From Verrucomicrobiaceae bacterium (GTDB lineage Bacteria > Verrucomicrobiota > Verrucomicrobiia > Verrucomicrobiales > Verrucomicrobiaceae): 64,000 nucleotides of DNA. The stretch spans positions 1 through 64,000 of the forward strand of contig JACKQF010000010.1 in assembly GCA_024232965.1 (NCBI GenBank). Reading direction: 5' to 3'. The first letter of the stretch is position 1; each line of letters starts with the position of its first letter. A program made the position numbers and the translations under genes. Shown in pieces: positions 17,862 through 27,302 of this stretch. The notes under the pieces are model-generated. The model was not told the DNA's origin. It was given only the letters and a program-made list of their open reading frames with translations, and made no database searches.

Positions 17862-18515
17862 TCACTCACGGTAGGAGGCCACGACCCGGAGCTTTCCCGT
17901 CTCTGCATTCGCCTCAAAGACCTCACAACTCGCTGCGTAAGGCTCGTTTTCATAGCGTTCGCGCAAATCACCAGTGAATTCAACCAAGGCTTCTGCCTTT
18001 GCTGGGAAGACATAGAGCGAGTGGCGATCCGGCAGTACCAGCCAGATTTCCTTTCCAAATGCCTGGGAGAAAACCTTTGGCAACGATGGTGCGACGAGCA
18101 GGCTGGCCATGATGGGACGGTCTCCGCGAAACACCGCATACGCCACCTTGCCGTCTGCGCCTTTGATCCACTCTACCTGCAGTGTACTTAGCAGGCGATC
18201 CGCAGCGGCCTTGGCACGCTCGGCAAACTTATCGACGCCAACCCCCAGGCGCTCGAATGCCTCCTTGCTGTAGGTGGCGAGACCCGGCCGCTCTGCGATC
18301 TCACGGGCCGGGGAAAGCACCGTCTCCTTGGAACCCTCCGGCACGATGGAAAGTTCCGTCCGCATCGCCCGCGGTTCGGGGACAAGGAGGAAGAGCTCTG
18401 TCGCTGGCTTTGCTACCGCCGGCGCTTGTTGGGCGACCGCGATGAGCGGGCTCAATGCAACAATGCAGGCGGCCCGCAAGAGACGCTGTGGCAGGGATCG
18501 GGTGGAAAGACTCAT
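17862..18515 (-). CDS. Predicted secreted protein of unknown function
   Basis: 217 residues from ATG 18515 (MSLSTRSLPQRLLRAACIVALSPLIAVAQQ), which gives a clean signal peptide. The mature part is a single globular-looking domain with VEWIKGADGKVAYAVFRGDRPIMASLLVAPSLP and IWLVLPDRHSLYVFPA. No catalytic or binding motif is recognised. It lies about 75 bp after an SMP-30-like gene on the same strand, so it may belong to the same transcription unit. Confidence 0.65.
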   Translation of the reverse strand: MSLSTRSLPQRLLRAACIVALSPLIAVAQQAPAVAKPATELFLLVPEPRAMRTELSIVPEGSKETVLSPAREIAERPGLATYSKEAFERLGVGVDKFAERAKAAADRLLSTLQVEWIKGADGKVAYAVFRGDRPIMASLLVAPSLPKVFSQAFGKEIWLVLPDRHSLYVFPAKAEALVEFTGDLRERYENEPYAASCEVFEANAETGKLRVVASYRE

Positions 18516-18589
18516 CGCTGCGCACCATCGCCGCTGCCTAGTCGGCTTCAACACGGAATCGCGGGGCGTTCTGCCTGAAGACCAACGAC

Positions 18590-19477
18590 TTACTTCCCGA
18601 AGTGGCCCGGCGTCTGGAGCTTGCGGGAAAAGATCTTATCGCCTGATGCAACGAATAGCGTCTGGTGATCGGCGCCGCCGAACTCCACGCTAACGACTTT
18701 GCCGCCAGGCACAGGTTTGGCGATGATGCCAGAGAGTCGGCCAGTGGGATCAAAGATCTGAACACCAAGCTCGGTCGTCACAAAGAAGCGGCCTTTCTCG
18801 TCCGTGGTGGATCCATCGCCGGCGGCCTCTTCCTTCCCGAGTGGCAGTTCCATCGTCATGTAGGGCTCTGCTCCGGTGAGACTGCCGTCGGCCTGGATCT
18901 GCCAGGTCCAAACGTGTTTCCCGCCGTAGTCGGACACGACCAGCGTTTGTTCGTCAGCAGAGACCGTGATGCCATTTGGCTTGGTCACATTGCCCTCGTC
19001 CGCGACGCGTGTTTGTTTGTCGGGCGTGATGACATGGATGCGCTTGGTCGGCGTTTCGGTGAAGTAGATGTAGCCCTTTTTGGTGACGACAAGATCGTTG
19101 CACTTCACCTCTTTGGCCAGCTCTTCGACCTCGCCCGTTGGGCTAATGGCGATGATGCGCTGACCTTTGTTGTGGCAGGCGTAGAACCGACCATCAGGGC
19201 CAATTTGCAGGCCACTGATGCCAGGTAGATTGTCCAGAGCCAATGAAGTGGCACCCGTTGTCACATCAATTTTGTAGATGCCTTTTCCGCCCCTCACATC
19301 GGTGAAAAACAAATTTCCAGCGGCATCCACACAAAGCCCATCGGTGAAAGCGAAGCCTGATGCGGCCTCCTTCCAGTCTTCACCATCGACGAGGAAATCA
19401 TGCAGCGAGGTGTCCTGTGCTTGGACAAAAGAAAGGCCAAGAAACGTGGCAGTGAGGGCGAGGAGGGAGCGAGTCAT
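18590..19477 (-). CDS. Secreted SMP-30/gluconolactonase-like beta-propeller
   Basis: 295 residues with signal peptide MTRSLLALTATFLGLSFVQA. Propeller blades carry typical SMP-30/LRE motifs: GFAFTDGLCVDAAGNLFFTD, GLQIGPDGRFYACHN, VTKPNGITVSADEQTLVVSDYG and VEFGGADHQTLFVASGDKIF. These enzymes are divalent-metal lactonases. The Glu-Asn-Asp metal site is plausible from KPNGI and the Asp in VVSDYGG but was not verified. A role in sugar lactone turnover fits the sulfatase/esterase neighbourhood. It is preceded by an esterase gene, 38 bp away on the same strand. Confidence 0.88.
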   Translation of the reverse strand: MTRSLLALTATFLGLSFVQAQDTSLHDFLVDGEDWKEAASGFAFTDGLCVDAAGNLFFTDVRGGKGIYKIDVTTGATSLALDNLPGISGLQIGPDGRFYACHNKGQRIIAISPTGEVEELAKEVKCNDLVVTKKGYIYFTETPTKRIHVITPDKQTRVADEGNVTKPNGITVSADEQTLVVSDYGGKHVWTWQIQADGSLTGAEPYMTMELPLGKEEAAGDGSTTDEKGRFFVTTELGVQIFDPTGRLSGIIAKPVPGGKVVSVEFGGADHQTLFVASGDKIFSRKLQTPGHFGK

Positions 19478-19515
19478 GAGGATAGAAAAAGGTGTGGGGT
19501 GATCGGCGAAGGTGC

Positions 19516-20403
19516 TTACTTGGTGGCAGGGGCATTCCAGAGCCAGCGTAGCGTATCAGGGAGCATCGAGGCACCGTGCTTGCCATTGTGGGTGCCCTCG
19601 CCGAGTTTGAAATCGTAATCATAACCCGCGAACTTGAGTGCGGCAGCCATCTGCTGATTGGCTAGCGGCCAGTTGCCGAATTGGTTGTCCAGATCGTTGC
19701 GACCGTCCTGGAGGAAGACCCGCAGCGGCTTCTTGTCCGTTTTACGAATCAGTGCCGGATAAACGTGCCCACCACGGATGTTCGTGAACGAACCGATGTG
19801 GCTAACGACCTTGCGGAAGGCATCGGGACGTTCCCAGGCGACCGTGAAGGCGCAGATGCCGCCAGAGCTATTGCCGCAGGTGGCACGGCCCTCTGGATCA
19901 TCGGTGAGGTTGTAGCTCTTCTTCACTTCCGGAAGGATTTCCTCCAGCAGAAAACGGGCATATAGATCGCCGAGAGAGTCGTACTCGAAGCTGCGATTGC
20001 TGCGTGGCTTTTCTTTGCCATCAGCTGCAGGGAAGACGCCAGGATTGATGAAGATGCCAATCGTGACGGGCATCTCCCCCTTGGCAATGAGGTTGTCAAA
20101 AACCACTGGCGCGCGGAATTGACCATCAGGCTTCACAAAGCCGCCGCCATCGCAAAAGACCATCACGTTGGCGGGTTTGTCGGCCTGATATTGAGCCGGC
20201 ACGTAGATCCACCAGTCGCGAGTGGTGCCAGGGTAGAGTTTGCTCTGATCCCAAGCAGGCATTTGCGTGACCTTGCCCTGTGGAACGCCGGGCTGAACCT
20301 GTGAATCAGGGCCCAGAAGGTATTGATCATCCTGCGGGGCAGCAATGAGGGGGCTCTGACAGGCGATGACGGCGGCAGCAAGGGGGAGGAGGGAGAACTT
20401 CAT
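19516..20403 (-). CDS. Secreted alpha/beta-hydrolase esterase (Esterase D / PF00756 type)
   Basis: 295 residues with signal peptide MKFSLLPLAAAVIACQSPLIAA. The alpha/beta-hydrolase features are TRDWWIYVPAQY, VMVFCDGGGF, a nucleophile elbow GNSSGG (GxSxG), a possible Asp in VFLQDGRNDLDN, and a His in EGTHNGKHG. This resembles enterochelin-esterase-like or feruloyl/acetyl xylan esterases, so it may remove ester decorations from plant or algal polysaccharides. It forms a likely transcription unit with the downstream SMP-30-like gene. Confidence 0.88.
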   Translation of the reverse strand: MKFSLLPLAAAVIACQSPLIAAPQDDQYLLGPDSQVQPGVPQGKVTQMPAWDQSKLYPGTTRDWWIYVPAQYQADKPANVMVFCDGGGFVKPDGQFRAPVVFDNLIAKGEMPVTIGIFINPGVFPAADGKEKPRSNRSFEYDSLGDLYARFLLEEILPEVKKSYNLTDDPEGRATCGNSSGGICAFTVAWERPDAFRKVVSHIGSFTNIRGGHVYPALIRKTDKKPLRVFLQDGRNDLDNQFGNWPLANQQMAAALKFAGYDYDFKLGEGTHNGKHGASMLPDTLRWLWNAPATK

Positions 20404-20460
20404 GGGTCGGGCAAAGAGGAACGAATGCCCGCCATCGAATATTTCCGTGGGTTGCGGAGG

Positions 20461-22245
20461 TCAAGACCGCGGTGTCATCACATAGAGACCGTCGGTGACC
20501 TGCGCCGCGTCACTTTGAGCCATGCGCTTCAGTTCATGGCCTGCACCCCAAGAATCGGTGAAAATGAACTGCCCCTTGGCCTCATTGTAGCCGATGATCA
20601 TCCGCATGTGCCCACCAGCAATCTGACCCCCCGAGGGCAGTGGTGGATCTTCCTTCGCTCGGCCTAGCTGTAGGGTCCAGAGCACTGGAATGCCCTGATC
20701 CACATTGGTCTTCACCATGCCCACGAATTTTGCAAAGGTGGTGCCCCGGTCGGATCTCTGGGATGGGCTGAGCAAAGGCTTGAAGCGTGTGCGGAAGCGA
20801 TTGTCCACCTTGTCCAGCGACTTCTCCATCGCCAAGGAGTTCGTGCCACGATCCGCGTCCGTGGCAAACAACTGCGCCAGCTCGTGCTGATCACAGGCGA
20901 TCTGGTAGTACTCAAACAAACGCTGGCAAGAGGCGGCCACGCAGTAACCCTTGGCGCCTTGATCGACCATCGGCACGCCCTGGATCACCACATCGCCATC
21001 CGAGGTGCGTTTCACGTTTTTCTGCAGGCTGGCCTTGCTGATGTTGGTGGAGAGCAAGCCTGTCGGGCTGGCCCCCATGCTCCAGTCCCGCAATCCTGGT
21101 GGGGCGATCTTCATGCGCACGAACTCAGGCTGTGTGTCGGATGGGACGCCGCGTCCTTCCAGTTGATTGTGCTCCATCAGAACGGTGGCCGCAGGGGCGG
21201 TCCAAAGCCAACCCACCGTCTTCACCGCCGTATTGGCACCGGGAAGTTGCTGACGCGGCGTCACCGTGAGCAACTGCCCAACCTTTTGGCCACAGGCCTT
21301 GTAGAGTGCCTCAAACTCGCTCTTTCCCATCTGCCCAGAGTCGCCGCGATTGTAGATCGACAAGGTCGCTCGCACCACTCGCCCGTCTTGGAAATCCAGC
21401 GTCGCTTCCTCGACCTTGATTCGACCACCAAACAAGCGCAGGTCGATCATCACATTCGAGAAGGGCTTTCGCGAAAATCGCGCGCGATCTTTGGCTGTGG
21501 TCAGCCATTCAAAATAGATGTTCTTGTCATAGCCGGTCTCTGCGAAGCGTTTTTCAAAAGTCTCAGTCCCCATTTGCCAAAGGGCTGCGCCTTGAAAAAG
21601 GAAGTCCAGGTCGCACGAGGCACACACCATGTTTGACCCGTCCACCATCACGTAGTGGTCCATGGCCGTCTGTCGGCCGATCCGCAGCATTGGCTTGATC
21701 CCAGAGGACGCACCACCGCCCGTCAGCGTCACCATCACGCCGTCAGATGCCCAGAGCACGCGGGTGATTTTTCCCAGTGATGGCACATCGAGGCTGCGGA
21801 TGGAGGGATCGCCGCCGAGCTGCCCTTTGAGCAAGAGGGAGAGGCGCGGATCTTCTGACGCCAACTCCATGGAAATGGAGCGCAGCACTTCGTCATCAAA
21901 CTCGAAAACCGCTTCATTGACCGCCACCTTGCCCTCGAACAAAGTCAGATTCACAAAGACATTGCTGAAGGGTTGGGACGAAAACCGCAGCCGCCGGCCA
22001 TCCTTGTTTGCCTCGTAGTAAGGGTTCGTTTTGAAGCCCTCAGACGCATAGCTCTCCTCCACTGTCTGCCGCGTCGCATTGAGCGGCTGATGCCAATCGA
22101 TGACCTTATCCAAGCTGGCAGACAGGCGAAAGATCTGCGGCTCCTCCGCTTGGGCCGATATCCAGCCACCCAATAGCGCGACCGCACCGACGAGGAGCCG
22201 GACGCGATTCGGGGAACGCATCACCTTGATCATGGCGGCAATCAT
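20461..22245 (-). CDS. Secreted protein with C-terminal C39-like cysteine peptidase domain
   Basis: About 594 residues. Several ATGs are possible (22245, 22233, 22221); all lead into the hydrophobic signal segment VRLLVGAVALLGGWISAQA. Residues to about 400 contain two copies of a related unit (RFSSQPFSNVFVNLTLFEGK and RFSRKPFSNVMIDLRLFGGR). The C-terminal part resembles peptidase C39-like domains: VPMVDQGAKGYCVAASCQRLF with the nucleophile Cys, GGHMRMIIGYN with His, and FTDSWG with Asp. It is probably an exported cysteine peptidase or related hydrolase. It is divergent from gluQ, 24 bp away. Confidence 0.8.
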   Translation of the reverse strand: MIAAMIKVMRSPNRVRLLVGAVALLGGWISAQAEEPQIFRLSASLDKVIDWHQPLNATRQTVEESYASEGFKTNPYYEANKDGRRLRFSSQPFSNVFVNLTLFEGKVAVNEAVFEFDDEVLRSISMELASEDPRLSLLLKGQLGGDPSIRSLDVPSLGKITRVLWASDGVMVTLTGGGASSGIKPMLRIGRQTAMDHYVMVDGSNMVCASCDLDFLFQGAALWQMGTETFEKRFAETGYDKNIYFEWLTTAKDRARFSRKPFSNVMIDLRLFGGRIKVEEATLDFQDGRVVRATLSIYNRGDSGQMGKSEFEALYKACGQKVGQLLTVTPRQQLPGANTAVKTVGWLWTAPAATVLMEHNQLEGRGVPSDTQPEFVRMKIAPPGLRDWSMGASPTGLLSTNISKASLQKNVKRTSDGDVVIQGVPMVDQGAKGYCVAASCQRLFEYYQIACDQHELAQLFATDADRGTNSLAMEKSLDKVDNRFRTRFKPLLSPSQRSDRGTTFAKFVGMVKTNVDQGIPVLWTLQLGRAKEDPPLPSGGQIAGGHMRMIIGYNEAKGQFIFTDSWGAGHELKRMAQSDAAQVTDGLYVMTPRS

Positions 22246-22269
22246 AGACAAGTTGGCGCACCACCGTCA

Positions 22270-23124
22270 ATGATTCCCGAAACAAATCGCACGCCCCCAG
22301 AGGTCACCCGATTCGCCCCCAGTCCCACAGGGTTGCTCCACCTTGGGCACGCTTTTGCAGCAGGCTTCGCCGCACAGGCAGCGGCAGGCGGGCGCTTTCT
22401 GCTGCGGCTGGAAGACATCGATATCACGCGCACCAAGCCAGAGTATGAAGCCGCGCTCTACGAGGACCTCGCCTGGCTGGGATTGGAATGGGAAACGCCA
22501 GTGCGCCGCCAAAGCGAACACTTCGCCGACTACCAGCAGGCGCTAGATAGACTCGCCACAATGGATTTGCTCTACCCTTGTTTTTGTACTCGGAAGGAAA
22601 TCCAAGAAGAAATTGCCCGCGCTGGCCACGCCCCCCACGGCCCCGATGGAGCCCTTTATCCAGGCACATGCAGAGCCCTTTCGATCCCGGATCGGGCAAC
22701 CCGTGTTCAGCGGGGGGATGCATATGCACTGCGCTTGGATGTCCATCGTGCAAAGTCAACGGTGACCGCCCCGCTGCTGTGGCATGACATCGATCATGGC
22801 ACCCATGAAGCTCGGCCGGAGATTTTTGGCGATGTGGTTTTAGCGCGCAAAGAAACGCCCACCAGCTATCACCTCGCCGTGGTGGTCGATGACGCCCTAC
22901 AGGGCATCACCCTGGTCACCCGAGGTGCCGATCTGCTGGAGGCAACACACCTGCATCGCCTGCTTCAAGAGCTCTTGAATCTGCCCGTCCCCCGCTGGCG
23001 GCATCATCGCCTAATCGTGGACGAAGACGGCAAACGCCTCGCCAAACGCGACGACGCACGCAGCCTGCGAACCCTAAGGGCAGAAGGCTGGACGGCCGAG
23101 CGGGTGTGGGAGGCGGTGGGCTGA
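22270..23124 (+). CDS. gluQ: Glutamyl-Q tRNA(Asp) synthetase
   Basis: 284 residues. This truncated GluRS paralogue attaches glutamate to queuosine in the anticodon of tRNA(Asp). It shows the class I HIGH signature as HLGH in RFAPSPTGLLHLGHA, the RLEDIDITR stretch, and zinc-ligand Cys residues in YPCFCTRKE and YPGTCR. The KMSKS-like KRLAKRDD sits close to the C-terminus. The absence of an anticodon-binding domain and the length fit GluQ-RS rather than GltX. The tRNA must carry queuosine, so queuosine enzymes or salvage are expected elsewhere in the genome. Confidence 0.93.
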   Translation: MIPETNRTPPEVTRFAPSPTGLLHLGHAFAAGFAAQAAAGGRFLLRLEDIDITRTKPEYEAALYEDLAWLGLEWETPVRRQSEHFADYQQALDRLATMDLLYPCFCTRKEIQEEIARAGHAPHGPDGALYPGTCRALSIPDRATRVQRGDAYALRLDVHRAKSTVTAPLLWHDIDHGTHEARPEIFGDVVLARKETPTSYHLAVVVDDALQGITLVTRGADLLEATHLHRLLQELLNLPVPRWRHHRLIVDEDGKRLAKRDDARSLRTLRAEGWTAERVWEAVG

Positions 23125-23125
23125 C

Positions 23126-24028
23126 TCAGCGGTAGATCTCGCCGTGGATGACGTCAACTGGGGTGTCGAGAACTTGGATCTGGTTGATCGTTTTGAACTG
23201 GGTGTGATCCGCGAAAGACCACACGAGCTTTTTGTCGGGAGTGACCTCGTAGATCTGTGGGTTCTCCCCGAGGTGACCGTGGCCGAGGTAATTGCAGAAG
23301 AGAGTGTTGCCGTTGGGAAGACGTTGCGCGCCTGCCATCAGTCTCAACGGATTGCCGGGCAGCTCGTTTTCGGTAAGTGTCCACACGGTTTCGCCCGCAG
23401 GATTGACCTCGACCACTTGATGACCATCCCCACAGGTGACGAGCCAGTTGCCATTCTTGAGCACCAGCACTTCGTGCGGGTCTCCCGGCACGGGTTGTTC
23501 GCGCAGCACTTTACCATCGCCATCCAGTTCGACGATTTTGCCTTCGCCTTTGAAGACCACGACATAGTGGCCGTTCGCCAGCTTCCGAGCACCGCGATAC
23601 TGGTTGTGCATCTTGATTTCTGGTTTGGTGACCAGCGCAATCTCTTTGGCGATCTTGCCATCGCGACCGACCTCAATCAGACGGCTGCTGCCGCATTCGA
23701 CGACCAAGACATTGCCGTTGGGAAGTGGCTGCGCGGCATGGCATTCCACACCCTTTTCGGGGGCCTTGTATTCCCAGGCGACGGTTTGATCGGGCGCGAC
23801 TTCCTTGGCACCGCCGACATAGGCAAAGAGGACACTGCCGTTGGGCAGCAACCAGCAATCCTGCGGGTGTTTCCCCTCCGTTTGCCACTCGATCTTGCCC
23901 TCTGCATTCACGATGCAGACCTTGTCACCACCATAATCACAGCAGAGAAAGCGATGCTTGATTTCATCTGCCCGAAGAGTTCCGGTAAAAGCGATGGCGA
24001 GGAGGAGGAGTGAATGAAGGCGTTGCAT
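23126..24028 (-). CDS. Secreted PQQ/NHL-like beta-propeller protein
   Basis: 300 residues with signal peptide MQRLHSLLLLAIAFTGTLRA. Six or so blades carry repeated motifs such as DCWLLPNGSVLFAY, AQPLPNGNVLVVECG, ARKLANGHYVVVF, VLVLKNGNWLVTCGDG and AQRLPNGNTLFCNY. This is a PQQ-like or arylsulfotransferase-like propeller pattern (xLPNGNxL). No catalytic residue can be assigned. It lies directly downstream of two sulfatase genes on the same strand and may act with them. It is convergent with gluQ (1 bp gap). Confidence 0.8.
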   Translation of the reverse strand: MQRLHSLLLLAIAFTGTLRADEIKHRFLCCDYGGDKVCIVNAEGKIEWQTEGKHPQDCWLLPNGSVLFAYVGGAKEVAPDQTVAWEYKAPEKGVECHAAQPLPNGNVLVVECGSSRLIEVGRDGKIAKEIALVTKPEIKMHNQYRGARKLANGHYVVVFKGEGKIVELDGDGKVLREQPVPGDPHEVLVLKNGNWLVTCGDGHQVVEVNPAGETVWTLTENELPGNPLRLMAGAQRLPNGNTLFCNYLGHGHLGENPQIYEVTPDKKLVWSFADHTQFKTINQIQVLDTPVDVIHGEIYR

Positions 24029-24097
24029 AAATCGTGAGGAGGGAAACGAAAGGACGGCGCGATGTCCTTCGGGAATGTGGGGGGATGTTTGGATGGA

Positions 24098-25684
24098 CTA
24101 CTTCTTGGCCTTTCCTTTGCCCTTGCCTTTCGCTTTTCCCTTCCCTTTGGGTTTGCCCTTGCCCGGCTCGTCTTCTTCCGCGTTGCCGCGGGCGGTGCCG
24201 TCTCTGGGGGCTGGCCTGTAGGCTCCGGCGCCTTCGATGGCCCAGGTGAGATCCGACTGGATCGCTGTCGACTCAAGCAAGGGGTCGTGATGGCTCGTGG
24301 CATAGGCTTTGAGTTCTGTGGCCAATTGCCGGATCGTTTCGCGATGTTCTGCTGCGCTGATGACGTTCTTCATCTCGTGCGGATCGGTCTGGAGATCGAA
24401 GAAGCTGGCAGGGGCGCCCGGAGCCACGATGAGTTTGTAGCGTTGGGTAAAGGCTCCAAACCAGCCGCTCTTGCCGTTCGGGCCGATGCGGAGGAAGGTG
24501 GTGTCATGCCAAGACTTTGCCGCCTCTTGGGTCGTGAAGAGCGGTGAGGCATCGCGGCCTTCATCGGCGCTGCTGCTCGTCACGCCCATGAGGCCCAGCA
24601 CCGTTGGTTTGAAGTCGACCGAACCCAGGGATTGAGTCACGACGGTGCCAGGCTGAATCAACCCGGGTGCGTGAACGAGGAATGGGATGCGGGCCGAGCC
24701 CTCCATCGGCACTCCTTTGTTATCGCGCCCGTGCTCGCCACAAAGGTCGCCATGATCGGAGGTAAAGACGATGATGGTGCGGTCGATGATGCCAGCTTCG
24801 CGCAGGGCGGATAAGATTTTGCCGACATTGTCATCGACGCACTTCACCATGCCAAAGTAGTGCGCCATTTGGAGTTTGTTAAACTTGCCGCGCTGGGTGG
24901 CGGCGTAGGCGGGCAGGCCTTCGCCGTCTGTCTGAGCGGATTTCGGCTGCTGGAAGTCCAGGTCATTAAACATCGTGTCATATGGAGCACGCACCGTGTT
25001 AGGGCCGTGGGGATCTGGAATGCTGAGGTGGTAGGCAAAGGGCCCGTCCTTGTGCTTGCGAATGAACTCCACCGTGCGATCTGCCAGGAAATCGGTGGTG
25101 AAGGTTTTGTCATCGGCACCGGCGAGATCGTAATTCGGCTCGCCTTTGGCATTCATGGCGGCGACGCGTGGACCTTCTGCGGTTTCCTCCAGCTTCTTCC
25201 AGTGACCGCGGTTGAACATGTAACGGTTGTCATCAAATCCAAAGCGCCGCTTGGGCTCCCATTGCGGCTTGCCGGGTCCGTCGAGATGCCATTTGCCTGC
25301 GTAACCCGTTGCGTAGCCATGATCCCGGAGCACGGCGGCGTACGTGACCATGTCGTCGGTCATGGGGATGTCGTTGTTGATCGCCCCGGTGTTTTGGGGG
25401 TAACGGCCAGTCATCATCGCTGCGCGTGAGGGCGTGCAAACGGGGGAGGTGCCGTAGCAATGCGTGGCGAGGGCACCGTTCGCGGCGATCCAGTCAAGGT
25501 TGGGCGTCTCCACCTTTACACCCGGTCCCCAGACAAAGGCTTGGTCGTCGGGCAAGAGCGCGCGATAGCAACCCAGGGTGCGGAAGTTGTGCTCGTCTGT
25601 CTGGATGACGAGGAGGTTGTAGGGCTTGTCCGCAGCGAGGCCGATGGCTGTGGAGAGGGCGAGGAGGAGACAGCAAAGTTTCAT
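24098..25684 (-). CDS. Secreted type I sulfatase with Gly/Lys-rich tail
   Basis: 528 residues from ATG 25684, which starts a signal peptide (MKLCCLLLALSTAIGLAA). Sulfatase motifs are LLVIQTDEHNFRTLGCY, formylglycine signature C83-T-P-S-R-A-A-M-M-T-G-R, GKWHLDGPGKPQW and VFTSDHGDLCGEHG. The last 20 residues are a repeat of Gly-Lys, Pro-Lys and Ala-Lys. The Cys-type signature requires formylglycine conversion. It lies 28 bp after the next sulfatase gene, so the two are probably co-transcribed. The substrate is unknown, likely sulfated glycan fragments. Confidence 0.95.
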   Translation of the reverse strand: MKLCCLLLALSTAIGLAADKPYNLLVIQTDEHNFRTLGCYRALLPDDQAFVWGPGVKVETPNLDWIAANGALATHCYGTSPVCTPSRAAMMTGRYPQNTGAINNDIPMTDDMVTYAAVLRDHGYATGYAGKWHLDGPGKPQWEPKRRFGFDDNRYMFNRGHWKKLEETAEGPRVAAMNAKGEPNYDLAGADDKTFTTDFLADRTVEFIRKHKDGPFAYHLSIPDPHGPNTVRAPYDTMFNDLDFQQPKSAQTDGEGLPAYAATQRGKFNKLQMAHYFGMVKCVDDNVGKILSALREAGIIDRTIIVFTSDHGDLCGEHGRDNKGVPMEGSARIPFLVHAPGLIQPGTVVTQSLGSVDFKPTVLGLMGVTSSSADEGRDASPLFTTQEAAKSWHDTTFLRIGPNGKSGWFGAFTQRYKLIVAPGAPASFFDLQTDPHEMKNVISAAEHRETIRQLATELKAYATSHHDPLLESTAIQSDLTWAIEGAGAYRPAPRDGTARGNAEEDEPGKGKPKGKGKAKGKGKGKAKK

Positions 25685-25712
25685 GATCGTGAATTCGTTC
25701 AGACGATTGGGC

Positions 25713-27185
25713 TCAGGCCTTCTTCTTTTTGCCCTTTTTCTTTCCTTTGCCGCCGCTATCACCACCACCAGTGACCGGGGCAGGGTGCACCTTTTTGAGC
25801 AGCGTCTTCATCTCCGCAACAGTGGCTGCGTGCCGCGGATCGTTGGCAAGGTTCTTCAATTCCTGGGGATCGGACTCGTGGTCGTAAAGCTCTGCGCCTT
25901 CGCTGCCAAAGCCCCACTCCGTGTAGCGCCAGCGTTCCGTGCGGACGCTGTGCCCCGGGACATCGCCGCGCTGCACTTGGCTGTAGGCGGGGTGATCCCA
26001 TGCGGCAGATGGATCGTCCAGCAGCGGCTTCAGGCTCTCGCCCTCCAGCCCAGCGGGCGGCGTCACACCGGTCAGATCAGCCAGTGTTGGATAGACATCC
26101 ACCAGTTCCACGGTGCGTGCACTGGCCTTGCCTGCGCCCTTCATTCCGGGTGCGGAAATGATCATCGGCACACGGGCAGATTCCTCAAAGCAGCTCTGCT
26201 TCATCCACAGACCATGCTCTCCCAAATGATAACCGTGATCGGTCCAGAAGACGACCACCGTGTTCTCGCTCAGGCCCAGTCGATCCAGCGCGTCCAGCAT
26301 GCGACCAATCTGCGCGTCAACGAAGGAGATCGTCGCATAGTAGGCCTGCTTGCACTCCCGCGCTTGGTCCGGAGTGACACCGAAATACGGCCAAGGTTTG
26401 GTTGAGCCGAGCGCCAGTGGGACGGCGTTTTTTTGGAAATCATCCCCGATTTTTGGCAGGCTGATTTGATCCAGCGGATACAGGTCAAAGTACTTCGCCG
26501 GGGCGACATACGGTGTGTGGGGCTTGTAAAAACCGACCGCGAGAAAGAAGGGACCCTCCTTGTGGGCCTCCAGCAACTTGATCGCCTCGGTGGCGACCTT
26601 GCCGTCGGTATGCTCTTCGTCGGTTCCCGTTTTGTCTGCCAGAAGACACATGGCACTGCCGAGCCCGCGTTGGGGAGAGTAGTTGATGATATCGGGCTCC
26701 AGCGTGGTCTTGTCGCGACCGGCTGGATTCACAAATTCCTGCCATGAGGGCGGGTCGTCCAGGCCGCTGGTGCCGATGTCTCCAGGGTTCCCGTAGTGGT
26801 AAATCTTCCCAACTCGTGCCGAGTGGTAGCCGGCCTTCATGAACATCTGCGACATCGTTACCACTTCCGGCAGCCCGGTGCGGAAGTGATACTTCAAATC
26901 AAAGACCCGCGTCGTGTCGGGTCGCAAACCCGTCATGATGGAGGAGCGACTCGGCGAGCACAGAGGAAACTGGCAGTAGGCGCGGTCAAAGCGCACGCCC
27001 TGTGCTGCCAGTCGATCAATGTTTGGCGATTTCACCTGTGGATGGCCGTAGCAACCCAAGTCATTGTTCATATCATCTACCGCGATGAAGAGGACATTGG
27101 TGCGGCTACCTGCGGCCGAGGCAGCGAAGGGGACAGCGGTGATGGCGACAAGGCCGACGCAGAGCAGAGAAGTAAGACGGTTCAT
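25713..27185 (-). CDS. Secreted type I sulfatase (iduronate-2-sulfatase-like) with Lys-rich tail
   Basis: 490 residues from ATG 27185 (MNRLTSLLCVGLVAITAVPFAASAAG). It has VLFIAVDDMNNDLGCYGHP, the formylglycine motif C76-S-P-S-R-S-S-I-M-T-G, RVGKIYHYG, KPHTPYVAP and VVFWTDHGYHLGEHG. The GKIYH and KPHTPYVAP motifs are those of iduronate-2-sulfatase-like enzymes. The C-terminus is a Gly/Lys tail (GGKGKKKGKKKKA). It is upstream of the second sulfatase in a probable operon and divergent from an acyltransferase gene. Confidence 0.95.
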   Translation of the reverse strand: MNRLTSLLCVGLVAITAVPFAASAAGSRTNVLFIAVDDMNNDLGCYGHPQVKSPNIDRLAAQGVRFDRAYCQFPLCSPSRSSIMTGLRPDTTRVFDLKYHFRTGLPEVVTMSQMFMKAGYHSARVGKIYHYGNPGDIGTSGLDDPPSWQEFVNPAGRDKTTLEPDIINYSPQRGLGSAMCLLADKTGTDEEHTDGKVATEAIKLLEAHKEGPFFLAVGFYKPHTPYVAPAKYFDLYPLDQISLPKIGDDFQKNAVPLALGSTKPWPYFGVTPDQARECKQAYYATISFVDAQIGRMLDALDRLGLSENTVVVFWTDHGYHLGEHGLWMKQSCFEESARVPMIISAPGMKGAGKASARTVELVDVYPTLADLTGVTPPAGLEGESLKPLLDDPSAAWDHPAYSQVQRGDVPGHSVRTERWRYTEWGFGSEGAELYDHESDPQELKNLANDPRHAATVAEMKTLLKKVHPAPVTGGGDSGGKGKKKGKKKKA

Positions 27186-27302
27186 GGCTGGCCCGCTGAA
27201 ACGCACCTTGGCGGGTCGATCTTCCTGAGAACTGGACGACGCGGATGGGCCTTTTGCAAAGCCATTCCTTGCGCTGCGGTGCTTCCTTGCCACTGCTGTC
27301 AA

